Origin: Adenophora triphylla var. japonica
Taxonomy: Eukaryota > Streptophyta > Magnoliopsida > Asterales > Campanulaceae
Reading direction: 5' to 3'
Length of the DNA stretch: 64,000 bases
NCBI GenBank assembly: GCA_022495995.1
Contig: JAFEMH010005394.1
Coordinates: 62,001 to 126,000 of the forward strand
Below are positions 54,312 to 64,000 of this stretch, in pieces. Position 1 is the stretch's first letter. The number at the start of each line of letters is the position of its first letter. Below the pieces are notes generated by a model. The model ran no database searches and was not told the DNA's origin. It worked only from the letters and a program-made list of their open reading frames with translations. The translations under genes were made by a program, and so were the position numbers.

Positions 54312-54602
54312 TCTCTCATTGTCAATTGATTTGAGATTAAAACTTAAACTTTATCATCAGAAGTACAAATTAAAGATCCGAATGTAATAAATGAATTTTT
54401 AACCGAGGACTAGTACTCTCATTATCAATTGATTTGAGATGAAAACTTAAACTTTATCAGAAGTACAAATTAAGGATCCGAATGTAATAAATGAATTTTT
54501 AACCCAGGACTAGTATTATCATTGTCAATTGATTTTGAGATGAAAACTTAAACTTTATTAGAAGTACAAATTAAGGATCCGAATGTAAAATGATTTTTTA
54601 AC
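54312..54602. repeat. Tandem repeat, about 100-bp unit, three copies
   Basis: Each unit contains CATTGTCAATTGATTT, AAAACTTAAACTTTAT, GAAGTACAAATTAA, GGATCCGAATGTAA and TTTTTAACC. Units begin near 54312, 54418 and 54516. The last is shortened. Confidence 0.85.
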
Positions 54603-54697
54603 CCATCATGTAAAGAAAAAATACACTAAATTTTTCTGTCTCATTTTAATTGATGAAAATAGTTTTGCATCGTCCAAAATAAATAGCTCCGCCGCAC

Positions 54698-54888
54698 GAA
54701 TTTTTTTTTAAATAATACATTTTTAAAATTTTATTTACCAAAGTGACTCATTGTTCAAACTTTTTTCCAAAATGTCCCACTTTTTTAAAACTCGCTACAA
54801 TTTTTCCAATTAAAATCGCTACACGGTGTAGCAATTTTAAATTTGCTAAATTTTATTTAATATTTATGCTTAAAAAAAAAAAAAAAGC
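54698..54888. mobile_element. Foldback MULE, left end, cut by an LTR
   Basis: It matches the left end of 26099-27268: GAATTTTTTTTTAAATAATACATTTTT, the CAAAGTGACTCATTGTTCAAAC block and ATCGCTACACGGTGTAGC. The match stops at an A-run where the LTR at 54889 begins. Confidence 0.8.
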
Positions 54889-55512
54889 TGAACATACCAA
54901 AAGTGTCGAGTTGGGCCAAGTGGGTAAAGCCCAATCATATACAGCCTTGACTCCCACATTCTCAATGATCCTGGCCCAATCAAAGCAAGGCCCAAGGCCC
55001 ATCTCAAATATCAGTCGACTAAGTCCATGGACCGACCTAACAGGTCCCGACCTAACTTAGTCCTACCTCAGAATCCGTATTACAATTCGGGTACGAACCA
55101 TGCTCTACCCGACAGTCAGGTCGACCATCCCTCGAATGGCAACCTCGACCTAAACAACAAGTGACGACCTTACACTTGCTGGCGTATTTGGTTGAACAAT
55201 TCTCATAACCACATCCCTACAAATCAGGGACCGTTATAGGCACGTTCCCACGACCAAGTAACTGCCGCTACAATCTCGGAGCACATGTCGCCTCCCCAAA
55301 AATACACCACTCTTGTCTATAAATACTTCATCACTACCAAACGGTGAAAGGTAACTGCCATTTTGCTATTGGAATTCATTTATTCAATACATTTTGAGCA
55401 ATATTCAACTGTGATCTTACTCTCACGCCCGAGCGTCTTCGCCGGAGACACATCCGGCTAGTCGTGGGTTCTGATTTCAGGTCAAGGAGTCAGGTGATTC
55501 GTCCTGCCACGT
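54889..55512 (+). repeat. LTR of the element C family, interrupted
   Basis: Opens TGAACATACC and follows the element C LTR (reverse complement) through the GGGCC blocks, the CTATAAATAC TATA box near 55318 and the GTCTTCGCCGGAGAC region, to GTCCTGCCACGT. The last 30 or so bases of the LTR (GGAGGAAGATTG onwards) are missing because element D inserted here. Whether it is a solo LTR or a 5' LTR cannot be decided in this window. Confidence 0.9.
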
Positions 55513-55680
55513 TGTAAGTACCCCAATCTGGATCGCTCTCCATCCCAGCATACGACAAAACCAGAGGCAAACTTCCGGAGGTCATAACTCCTTCATACGA
55601 ACTCCGATTGAGACGTGCCATATATGGTTGGAAAGCTCTCGACGAGAGCTAGCTTGCCATCACATTCACAAGAGCATGGA

Positions 55681-55826
55681 AAGTCCGTACGGACCTCTTT
55701 GCATGCCAAAAGGTCCGTACGGACCTCTTTGCACCAGACATAATCATTACGAAAATCCCCTTAAAGTCCACGAGATTCCCTCAAATCCCGGAAATCCATC
55801 ATTACCTAAGAGGTCCGTACGGACCT
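55681..55826 (+). promoter_or_regulatory. Three GGTCCGTACGGACC palindromes in the LTR promoter
   Basis: AGGTCCGTACGGACCT followed by CTTTGCA occurs at 55711-55726 and 55811-55826, with a one-base variant at 55681-55696. The last lies 20 bases before the TATA box. Dyad sites repeated in U3 are good candidates for a transcription-factor or host-repressor site. Confidence 0.6.
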
Positions 55827-55845
55827 CTTTGCAGTTTTCCACTAC

Positions 55846-55853
55846 TATAAATA
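55846..55853 (+). promoter_or_regulatory. TATA box of element D LTR
   Basis: TATAAATA, followed by a CT-rich start region (CCCACTTCTCTCTTCC) about 35 bases downstream. Confidence 0.65.
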
Positions 55854-56841
55854 GAGGGCTTCCTCCTCATTTTTTCACACCTCCCACTTCTCTCTTCCTC
55901 CCTAAGCCTTCTCGGCTCCCCTTCTAAGACCTTTCGAGGCATTCCCGCCCTTCGGATCCTTCCGAGGCCTTCCGAGCCTCGAGGTGCTCCGGCCTCTCCG
56001 AGCGCTCCCGAGACGCTCCCGCGCGCCCCGAGGCACTCTCGAGGTACTCGAGGCCCCTCGTGGTACTCCGAGGCCTTGCTCGGTCTTTCCCACGGTGTCC
56101 CGCTCTTTCCGAGTCAAACCGGCGATCCCAAACCTTGCCGAACCTCTGCCCGAATCCAAGCAACGATTCCAACGCACGCCGAACCTCTCGCCCGACCGAT
56201 CCCGACGATCCCCACGCACGCCGAACCTGCGCCCAACGCAGCCTACGGTTTCAACTCACGCCGAAACTCGTCCGCGGACAACCGGCATCCCCGAAGCAAT
56301 CCTAACGCTACTCCGACCTCAAACACTATTCCCCTGCGGAAGGACGGACACGAACCAACATTGGTAAGGCTTCCTGCCTATTCTATTTCAATACAGTTCA
56401 ATACAATGTAGACATCCGATACAGCATGCATTTTTAAAAGCACACACACATCACACAACTGTTTAAAGGATATGAGGGGTATCCGAAAGACTCGTTTTTA
56501 CGAGGCGACTCGGTGAGCTCTAATATTCTAATATTCTCTTCCCGAGGAGTCATCTCGACCTCCGAACTCAAAATCTCATCACACAAAAACAATGAGTTTT
56601 AAAATTTATCTTTAAACTGATGCCCTTTTTCAATGTTTTGGGCTTAATAAAAACGGCGTGGCGACTCTACAAAATGCGAAAGCAAAACGGCGAGACACCT
56701 CCAACACGCAACGCTAAAACGGAATAAGCCAGATGCCGGGGCGCGATTGTGCTGCCTCTCGGATCCGGGCGACTTCCCGAACAGGCGACGAATGCGAGAT
56801 GCCAGGGGCTCGCGCGCGAGCCGGATCCGGTAATTTCAGGT

Positions 56842-56855
56842 TGGCGACTCCGTGG
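56842..56855 (+). other. Primer-binding site of element D
   Basis: TGGCGACTCCGTGG directly follows the LTR. I recall TGGCGACTCC as the Arg-tRNA type site of Ogre/Tat elements; the tRNA match was not computed. Confidence 0.65.
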
Positions 56856-58244
56856 AAATTTTGTTTTAAAAACTTTTAAACAAAACAAAAGATTTTTAAA
56901 ACGATGATGAGGGTCAAACTTTCATTTTACCCCTTCCTTTAACTGTTGTGTGTGTGTGCACGTGCTTCGTTTTTATTTTACAAAAAAAAAAATAAAAATA
57001 CAAAAAAAAAATGCATCAATATACATCTCGCGCATACATTTAAAATTCTTCAAAACCTTCTCGTTTTACTCGGAAAAGGAATTTTAGAGACCGCACACTA
57101 CGCGCATCGCTGCCTCGGTTACACCGCACTCTACTCACACCGCTGCCTCGGTTACACCGCACGCTACGCGCACCGCTGCCCTCGGATACACCGCACACTA
57201 CAACCACTTAACCCGAGTGGTCTCGGTTGCAGTCCCGTTTGGTCTTCCTAGGCCTCTTGGGCGCGCACGGGATCATTCCAAACATCCCATCCTAGCCAAG
57301 CGTCGAACCCCGCACGTTGAGTCTTGAGTCACACTCTGCCCAGACGCGGTTGGTTTTACCCGGCCCGTGTCATACGGCCTGGATACATATACCATGCCGG
57401 CCATTTTCGAGTCAAGGCTCGGAACTCAAGATCCCTTGCGCAAGCAAAGCGATGAAAGGTCATGCTAAAATCTTGACTCGATCTTGATTTCCGAAGCTAC
57501 ACCTGCACGATGTTCCGTCCCGATATACATCCATGCTCGCATGACACCACGTCATCACGCCTTTGATACGTCGGCCATGACGATATGACCCAGCCCAACG
57601 CCTAACGTCACGTATCCCTTGCGCAAGCAAGGTAAAGAGAGGTCATGCCGAACTCTTGACACGATCTTGACTCGGTGGCCGGCTCGGTTCACTATTCACA
57701 TGGCTAACGCATCAAAACGAACATGACAGCTCGGTCCTTAGGTTCGATTTTCTTTTAGGCCGGTGGAAACCGCTTGCACTATAAGACCTCGCCTGCTGGG
57801 CCGCCCACCCCGGGATGTCGAAATACAGTGCAAAACGAGGGGCTTATAGCCGCACGTATGGTCTCCATCGACCCGGGATCTAGCATAGTTGCGAAAAGAA
57901 GAGCAATCTTTTCCAACCTACCTAGATTCTCGAGAAAATACTGTTTTAAGTAAATTAAAACAACAAAAAAATCGAAAATAAAAGAAACGGAAACCGCATG
58001 CCACGTGAGCTTTCCCCTTCTATCCCGTTAGGCCATTCCTGTGTCTAAACCTTGCCCGTCACCCCCTCCAAATAACCGAGAGTGGTTGAGAATCCCTGGA
58101 AGCCGCCTTTTCGGCATTGAGGTCACAAGGTCCGATAGCCCTTCCAGCTTCAACGGTCCGCACCGTCCAATACTCCCCATGACGACGGATCAACAGATAA
58201 CGGTGAGGGAAACGGAACCCCGCCACTAAGGAATCTCCAGGACA
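56856..58244 (+). other. Leader region of element D
   Basis: No long frame. It contains three 33-base repeats (GCTGCCTCGGTTACACCGCAC type, 57092-57191) and a direct repeat around CCCTTGCGCAAGCAA at 57432 and 57619. Ogre elements have an extra ORF1 here; none is visible. Confidence 0.5.
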
Positions 58245-60080
58245 ATGGAGGAGGTGCTGCGAGCCTTCGAAGCCATCAAGAAGCGCCAAGAAGAACAAAG
58301 CAAGCTCGGATCGTCGACACTCTTGCGTCTTCGAGGAACAGTTGCAGCTTCCCAACCCGATGGAACCTTTGTTCTCATAGAAGACGAAGACATACCGGCT
58401 CCCGGTTGCCAAAGCTATCGCGGGTCCCGCCTCCGCCAAGCTACGAGATCCCGAACGCAAAGCGGCTTCCGCTCAAAGCTCCCCTCCGTCATCAGCGGCC
58501 AAGCCCGACATGCTCGCTTCGGATCGATCGGTTTCCCGGCTCGCACATCAAGCTCATTACCAACAAAGACACATACGTGCTGCTCCGCCGAGATCCCGGT
58601 GCATCTCGGTATCCCCAGATTCAATCCTTTGCCTCTATACGAGCCTCGCAATCACAATCGAAGTCCCCATTCTTACCAGTGGACAGTATCCCGAGCGGAT
58701 ATCCCGACATCTCAAGTTTGCCACCCGCTAGCCTCGCCAATTGGGGCTAACGAATCGTTTCCCAGGTTCCCAAACACAGCCCTTAGCGGACTCGGCAATC
58801 ACGCCTCAACTTCAACACCCTGCAGGTATGGGTTGGTATACACTCAACTACCTCCCCAAGACTCCCGAATGGCGATCCCATCGCCCAATCCACCTCCATC
58901 TTCGATTTCCGTCCCCGAAACGGTAACCCACCTCGCATACCGACCCTCACATGGCTTGGTTGATCGAACAGATGAAAGACATGCGAGCAAGCTAGCTAGT
59001 TCTCGGAAGGACTCCCTCCCGCCTACCGATCCGAACAAAGTGGTCCCTCTCCCTCCAAAGTTCGGGATGCCGGAAATGGAAAAGTTTGACGGAACATGCC
59101 CAAAACCCACATCGACACCTACGTCCCGGGTATGAGAGCCAAAGGGGCAACCCCTCAACCAGATGGCGGACCACTTCCAAAGATTCTCTCAAATCCACAC
59201 GGCGCTAAGATGGTTCCTCAATGTAAAGAGCGTAAAACCGCTCCACGTGGGACCAAATCGGCGAGATCTTCCTAGAGAAGTACCGCGCCAACCTTGAGTG
59301 GGAGACAAACCGCCACGATCCGCAAGCCACCGAGCAAAAGGATGATGAACCCGTTGGCGAGTTCTACAAAAGATGGAATTGGAAGCTTAGCGAGATAATG
59401 GATCCGCTTTCCAAAGAAGAGCAAATGGATATCTTCCATTCCCGCTCAAACCATCTCTCGAGGGCCTTGATTAGCCACCACTTCTATCCCGACCTTCGTG
59501 CCATGGTCAATGCCGGACCAAGTTCGAAAAGACGCCGAGCCTACAAAAGACACCGGCTCAACTCTTGCTCCTTCCCACCGCTACCAGCACTCGTCAAATT
59601 CGACGCCTTTGTTCCAAACATAGGAAAGGAGGCCGCGGAGCAGCCCACTACATCCGTAACGGAGTCCAAGGAAGCCGCGATCAAGCGCCCGAGAAATAAC
59701 AATCCTCCCGGACGCGGCGTTCTCGGCACTTCGACAACCTTGGAATGCCTCTAAGCCAAGTGTTTGAGGCGTTGATGAAGCGTAACATGCTCGAAGCCCC
59801 TTGAGAATTATCACCCGAGGAATCCTAACCTAAGCGTGGATATGAGCAAGCATTGCGCTTTTCACAACTACCCGGCCACACCACCGAGCAATTGCGTCAT
59901 ACTAAAACAAGCGATCCAAAGGCCGATTGAAGAAGGAAAGTTGGAATGCCCACGCGGTCCCAAAGACAGCCGGAAATCAATTCCCCAACAACAATTGGGG
60001 AAAGCATCGATGAGAAGCCTTTCGACCTTCTCAAGCGCGTCAAAAATGCCATTGAGGAACCGGGTTACCTTCTCATGACC
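58245..60080 (+). pseudogene. Gag of element D
   Basis: Start at ATG 58245 (MEEVLRAFEAIKKRQEEQS, a short coiled coil). The middle is Pro/Ser-rich and frame-broken. The capsid-type region is at 59010-59530: PLPPKFGMPEMEKFDGTC, ALRWFLNV, WDQIGEIFLEKYRANLEW, VGEFYKRWNWKLSEI and LISHHFYPDL. This is the retrotransposon gag pattern of Tat/Athila elements. The end (59836-59960) has a KHCAFHNY...NC metal-binding motif and AIQRPIEEGKLECP. At least four frame breaks. Confidence 0.78.
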
Positions 60081-63000
60081 CACAACCAAAGAAAGAAGAA
60101 ATCGTCCGGAAGCTTGATCTAACCCCGCCTCCTAGAGTCTAGCTTCTAAAATAAAAGACCCCGAGTCCGTCGTGTTTAAAGTTTAAGTCTCTCGAGTCGT
60201 CCGACGGCCTTATGCCCGAAGATTATGTGTCCGTAACAAAAATTGCGCTTCTTTATGCTTCGAATAAGAGTTCGACCTTCGAGTATCCCTCATTGCCACT
60301 TTAACAAATGATAAATTAACTAACCAAAACAAGCTAATAATGATTCACTTGATAAAGACGCACACATTAATGAACAATGCATTAAACAAATCTTTAAGCA
60401 TGTTGTCAAACGAGAGAAAAATCGGGCCCAAGCCGCCGAGAATGTTCTAACCAAAGTGAATTTGGGAACCTGGCCGAAGAGTCCAAAGAGACGCAAATCA
60501 AAGAATCATACACCCACCTCGTAGGTTCTAGTACTGTTCTCATTCAATCGAGTCCTCCTGACATTGTAATTAAGTCTTCAATTTTCCATACATAAGTCTT
60601 CTTTCTTTTCTTGCTAGACTTGAGACATTATTTTGCACCCCACATTACATTTAATGAAATGGTTTTGTTCTATGTGATCACTTGCATTGCTCAACAAGTA
60701 ATTCCACAAATGATTAATGCTTTGATTAATTGGTGTGAGAAAGTCAATCGATAGCTCCCCATACACCTTACCATACCCCACACAAAGGCCTCCATCAAGC
60801 CATACACTTTCCAAAATATGTCCCCACCATCACTTTGACCAAGTCAACGACGGGAACATCAAAGGACAACAAAAGGTCACTCAAGCATCAAAAGATTGAC
60901 CCCATGTCGACAACAATCTAGGGGCTTGCCTTCGCCTCGTGCGCATCAAGAAAGTTCAAGCAGGGCTTGCCTTTGCCCTCAAATGCTTCAAAAAAAAAAA
61001 GAGCTCAAGCGAGAAGCGCACAAAAAAAGCTCAAGCCGAAGCTACAAAAAAAAAAAGCTCGGCGTAAGCTACAAAAAAGAGATCAAGCGAAGCTTCACAA
61101 AATAAATGAGGTCAAAGACCCGGAAGCCAACGATCAAGAAGCAAGGGAGTCAGAAAAGACCGTCAAATACGACTTGTCAAGAAATCACCTCAAGGCCCGT
61201 GCCTCATCATTCAACCTTTCCGAGCCTTTTCGCCAAAGGCCGCGCAAATATTCATGCCCCGGCCCCAAAGCCAAACACAGTTCAAACCCGAACTACGCGA
61301 CTCCGAGCTCCTTGTCTTAAGGGAACGTAGGCATCCGAAATGGTCCGATCATAAACACGTACAAATCCACATGAAAACCCGATCTCGCCATACGCGATGA
61401 CCTCTCCTATACACAAACCTTCTTTCACAATCCCGGACAAACTCGATCCTTGATACCGGTTGACTTTCTCCTCGTGATTAATCAAAGCATATCAGTTTAA
61501 TTGTTGAATAACCCGAACATCAACAAAGGGTTTTAAGCAAACAAGTGATCATTGTGAACAAATCAAGTTTTCGAGATGTCTCGACAAGTCTTCTTTTTCT
61601 ACAAAATAGGACAATAGAGCTAAACATCGATTTTCCGTCGCCAAGGGCTTCCATACACTTTTACAAGCTTTTCGTACTCATACTCTCTCAAAAGAGTCAA
61701 ACCCAAAAGCATTTCTTTTGTGCCTACATCAAATAAGGCATTCACACAAAAGGGGACCCGTTCCCACCTTTTCAAAAATAAATACGCCCTTGCAAGTGTA
61801 CATTACGAGTCATTTCTTCCACAAAAGAGGGTCGAACTACGCAGACCTGAGCCTCTCGGTCAGGGGAACGTGGCAGCCCTTCATTGGTTCGGTCTAAGGA
61901 ATACACAAAATTCCAAAAATTGATGCCACCAAGGCTCAGGAAAGAAGCAAGCAAGAGATTTTGCGTCTCGACAAAGCTTTAAAAGTAAATCACAAATCAT
62001 CACAGTTAAAACACTTCTTGATGAGTTCAAGCACGGTCTACTCTCAAACTCACAACATGCTAAAAGACGACTTAAAACATTTAACAATCAATGTGTCTCG
62101 CGATGCCGATGAATGGATACTCGGTGTTTCGAAGGTCATTCCATGCTACTCGCGTTTGGCCCTTCATCACTCTTTCCTTTCCTCCCTCGTCCCCAACGAG
62201 TTTTTTTTTCATTCCCCATGAGCGAGTTCTGTCTCCCTCATTCCGAGATCAGGAGTCCTCCTTGTCGTGTCAAACGAACCAGTCGCTCTCGAGCATCGTT
62301 CACCCGTGCCTCGGCTCGGATCTCCTCCCTACGAGTCCGCAAAGGGGACCTCTCCCCGCCGCCCGTCAACTCGAGTCCCGTAGTCAAACAAAGCGTCTCC
62401 CATGACATCCCGAGGGTTAGACCAAGCTTCGCACTCCTAAGGCTATAGCGGAGACGACAATCTTGCCCTGCACTGCTTCACGCCTCGCTCCCCAAAACCA
62501 CTTGGGTCCGCCCGATATGCTACTCATACCAATCCAGTACTCGATGGTCAAGACAACATTCTCCCGGCATCTAAGGAGCACCACAGAGGGAAAGCGGAAT
62601 ACTTCCATACCCTCGGAAAATACATAAAAGCATCGATCTGTCATGCGTAAAGAAGCTACCTCCACGTTGGCAATGTCATCCTGCCCAAAGAAAGGCTCTG
62701 CCTCATCCCGAACCGACGGGAAACAAGCAACGGAACACGTAAAGAGGACCAAGGCAAACACGGAACTCGACAACATAGGAACCTTCCCGACAGCCCTCCT
62801 AGTTTCAATCCCCCAAAGGGAAACCCACCAACGAATCGATGCGTACCAAGATGTGCCATCCATCTCTCCCAAGCTGCATCGATCCATGTCCAAGACAAAA
62901 GGTCACCGAGCAAACGTCCACGGACTAAGAGACGTCGGAGACTCGGGCATGGTTTGAAGCCTCTCTCGCAACCATAATGCAAGCAGCGTGGGCTTCCCCG

Positions 63001-63660
63001 CATGAATCGGTCCCTCATCACCGATGATCTACACCGTGGAAGGTTTCCCTGGAACCAAAGGAACGATATCCTCGCCCGCCCGACAATGGCTGCCATATCA
63101 AACGAGCACCGTCACATATCCCGAGGTAGCCAACCCCGAAAAGAGTGGCTATCAAGCACAAAGCGAACGCGTCCCAGGAGACATCACTCCCGCCACCGCT
63201 CATGAAACTGCCAAAGCCGCCTGACCCCAACCGCCGTAAAACTTGCCAGCGCCGCCTCGGCCTCCATTAACCACAAATGCATTCCCGGCTCATGCGACAT
63301 GCACAAAAATAATAATAAGCTAGCAACAATTCCTAGGTCAATCCAGGAATCACAAATACGTCATTACATCTTAAATAAAATACTTTCTTGTGCAAATACA
63401 AGTGTTTTATTACAGTACAAAATGTCTGTTTGCTCTACAAAAAAAAAAAAAAAAACAATGGAAAGAGGAAAAGCAAAAGAGCCCTAATCCGATTCATCAT
63501 CATCCTCCTCCACAAACGAGAAATTCGGCATCTCGGCGCCTCCGCCGCCCACATCATCGTCCTCGGTGAACCCAAAGACCTTCCTCAACCGGATAATCCA
63601 AGAAGTCCACAGAATAAGAACGAAGAAGGAAAAAGAAGATGAGCCATCCCTCCTCTCCTT
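60081..63660 (+). other. Non-coding internal region of element D
   Basis: A stretch of 3.6 kb with many short frames but no recognisable protein. A polyA-signal-like AATGAAATGG area lies near 60650. A Lys-rich direct repeat (AAGCTACAAAAAAAAAAAGCTC type) lies at 60985-61100. The rest is GC-rich and unassigned. Confidence 0.45.
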
Positions 63661-63684
63661 GTCCGGCCTGAGGCGTCCCACGTC

Positions 63685-64000
63685 TCGCCAAGTTCGCATG
63701 CAGGTGCTACCTCGCCTCGCCAAGTTCGAGACAGAGGCTCCATCTCGCCCTCACCGCAAGTTCGGACAGAGGCGCTACCTCGCCTCGCCAAGTTCGAGAC
63801 AGGTGCTACCTCGCCTCGCCAAGTTCGACAAAGGCTCCATCTCGCCCTCACCGCAAGTTCAGACAGAGGCGCCATCTCGCCCTCACCGCAAGTTCGACAG
63901 AGGCGCTACCTCATCCTCACCAAGTTCGACAGAGGTTCCACCTCGCCCTCACCGCAAGTTCGACAGAGGCGCTACCTCGCCCTCACCAAGTTCGACGAGA
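63685..64000. repeat. Tandem repeat array, 29-35 bp unit, about ten copies, continues past the end
   Basis: Units of the form GACAGAGGCGCTACCTCGCC plus (T)C(G/A)CCAAGTTC, alternating between a longer form with CCCTCACCGCAAG and a shorter form with CTCGCCAAG. The short reading frames across it on either strand are products of the repeat. Position fits the hypervariable 3' region of Tat/Ogre elements. Confidence 0.88.

Larger units (their letters stand above)
55513..56838 (+). repeat. 5' LTR of element D
   Basis: Starts TGTAAG and ends TTTCA just before GGT and the primer-binding site. A TATA box TATAAATA lies at 55846-55853. The end is inferred from the primer site; the other LTR is not in the window. 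A second TGGCGACTC at 56656 leaves some doubt about the exact end. Confidence 0.7.
55513..64000 (+). mobile_element. LTR retrotransposon D (Tat/Ogre-type), gag only in window
   Basis: It starts TGTAAGTACC inside the preceding LTR and continues past the window end. Order: 1.3-kb LTR, primer-binding site, 1.4-kb leader, gag, 3.6 kb without recognisable pol, tandem repeats. Clearly GC-richer than the rest of the window. The primer site TGGCGACTCCGTGG and the gag type suggest the Ogre/Tat group. No protease, reverse transcriptase or integrase motif was found on either strand between 60080 and 64000. Confidence 0.82.

Noticed and set aside
55902..56411. Several overlapping frames on both strands in the element D LTR
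   Set aside because: GC-rich DNA with few stop codons. No recognisable protein, and the region is explained as LTR.
63484..63875. Minus-strand frames rich in RTWRGE repeats
   Set aside because: They are translations of the short tandem repeat and carry no domain.
63685..64000. CRISPR-like regular repeat spacing
   Set aside because: Monomers are contiguous with no unique spacers, and the setting is a plant retrotransposon.

Overview
The window is nuclear DNA from a flowering plant, most likely a eudicot. It is an intergenic, transposon-dominated region with one convincing host gene. The evidence is the mix of elements: Tat/Ogre-type Ty3/gypsy LTR retrotransposons, BED-type hAT transposons, Mutator-like elements (MULEs), a Helitron helicase remnant, about 18 Stowaway-type MITEs (TA-flanked CTCCCTCCGTCCC ends) and two Tourist-like MITEs. 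The species cannot be named from the sequence.

Layout. 1-3535: 3' end of a plus-oriented LTR retrotransposon (element A) whose last internal part carries a spliced gene on the opposite strand. 3536-5166: AT-rich DNA, a small foldback MULE, a Helitron 3' terminus and a Stowaway. 5167-9601: a plant-mobile-domain (PMD) gene fragment split by a 3.66-kb hAT transposon with a perfect 8-bp target duplication. 9602-12117: a decayed MuDR-type transposase abutting the PMD fragment tail to tail. 12181-13228: Stowaways. 13409-13957: the one intact host-like gene, single exon, on the minus strand with a TATA box, resembling the ABA-induced transcription repressor family. 15600-19285: a badly decayed gypsy element (B). 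19619-22376: a second hAT, internally deleted and with a premature stop. 22426-27277: Stowaways, a 797-bp MULE MITE and a 1.17-kb near-palindromic foldback MULE. 27656-39838: a complete 12.2-kb LTR retrotransposon (element C), minus-oriented, with both LTRs, the 5-bp duplication CTTTT, a frame-damaged gag-pol, a tandem-repeat 3' region and again the antisense spliced gene. 39844-54888: gene-poor MITE-rich DNA with nested insertions, a Helitron helicase C-terminus with an intron, and two tandem arrays. 54889-55512: an element C-family LTR interrupted by a second, GC-richer Tat/Ogre-type element (D) that runs off the window. D has a 1.3-kb LTR, a primer-binding site and a gag, but no pol in the 8.5 kb visible.

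How it fits together. Most junctions can be read base by base, so the order of insertion can be followed: hAT into PMD, MULE into Stowaway, Stowaway into Stowaway, element D into an element C-type LTR. The strongest candidate for real biology beyond decay is the antisense gene of elements A and C. Two diverged copies keep the same promoter position, start region, splice sites and protein domains, so it looks like a functional second gene of the retrotransposon. Almost every transposase and polyprotein here is broken by stops or frameshifts. The elements are therefore fossils, and their short palindromic terminal repeats are the best-preserved parts.
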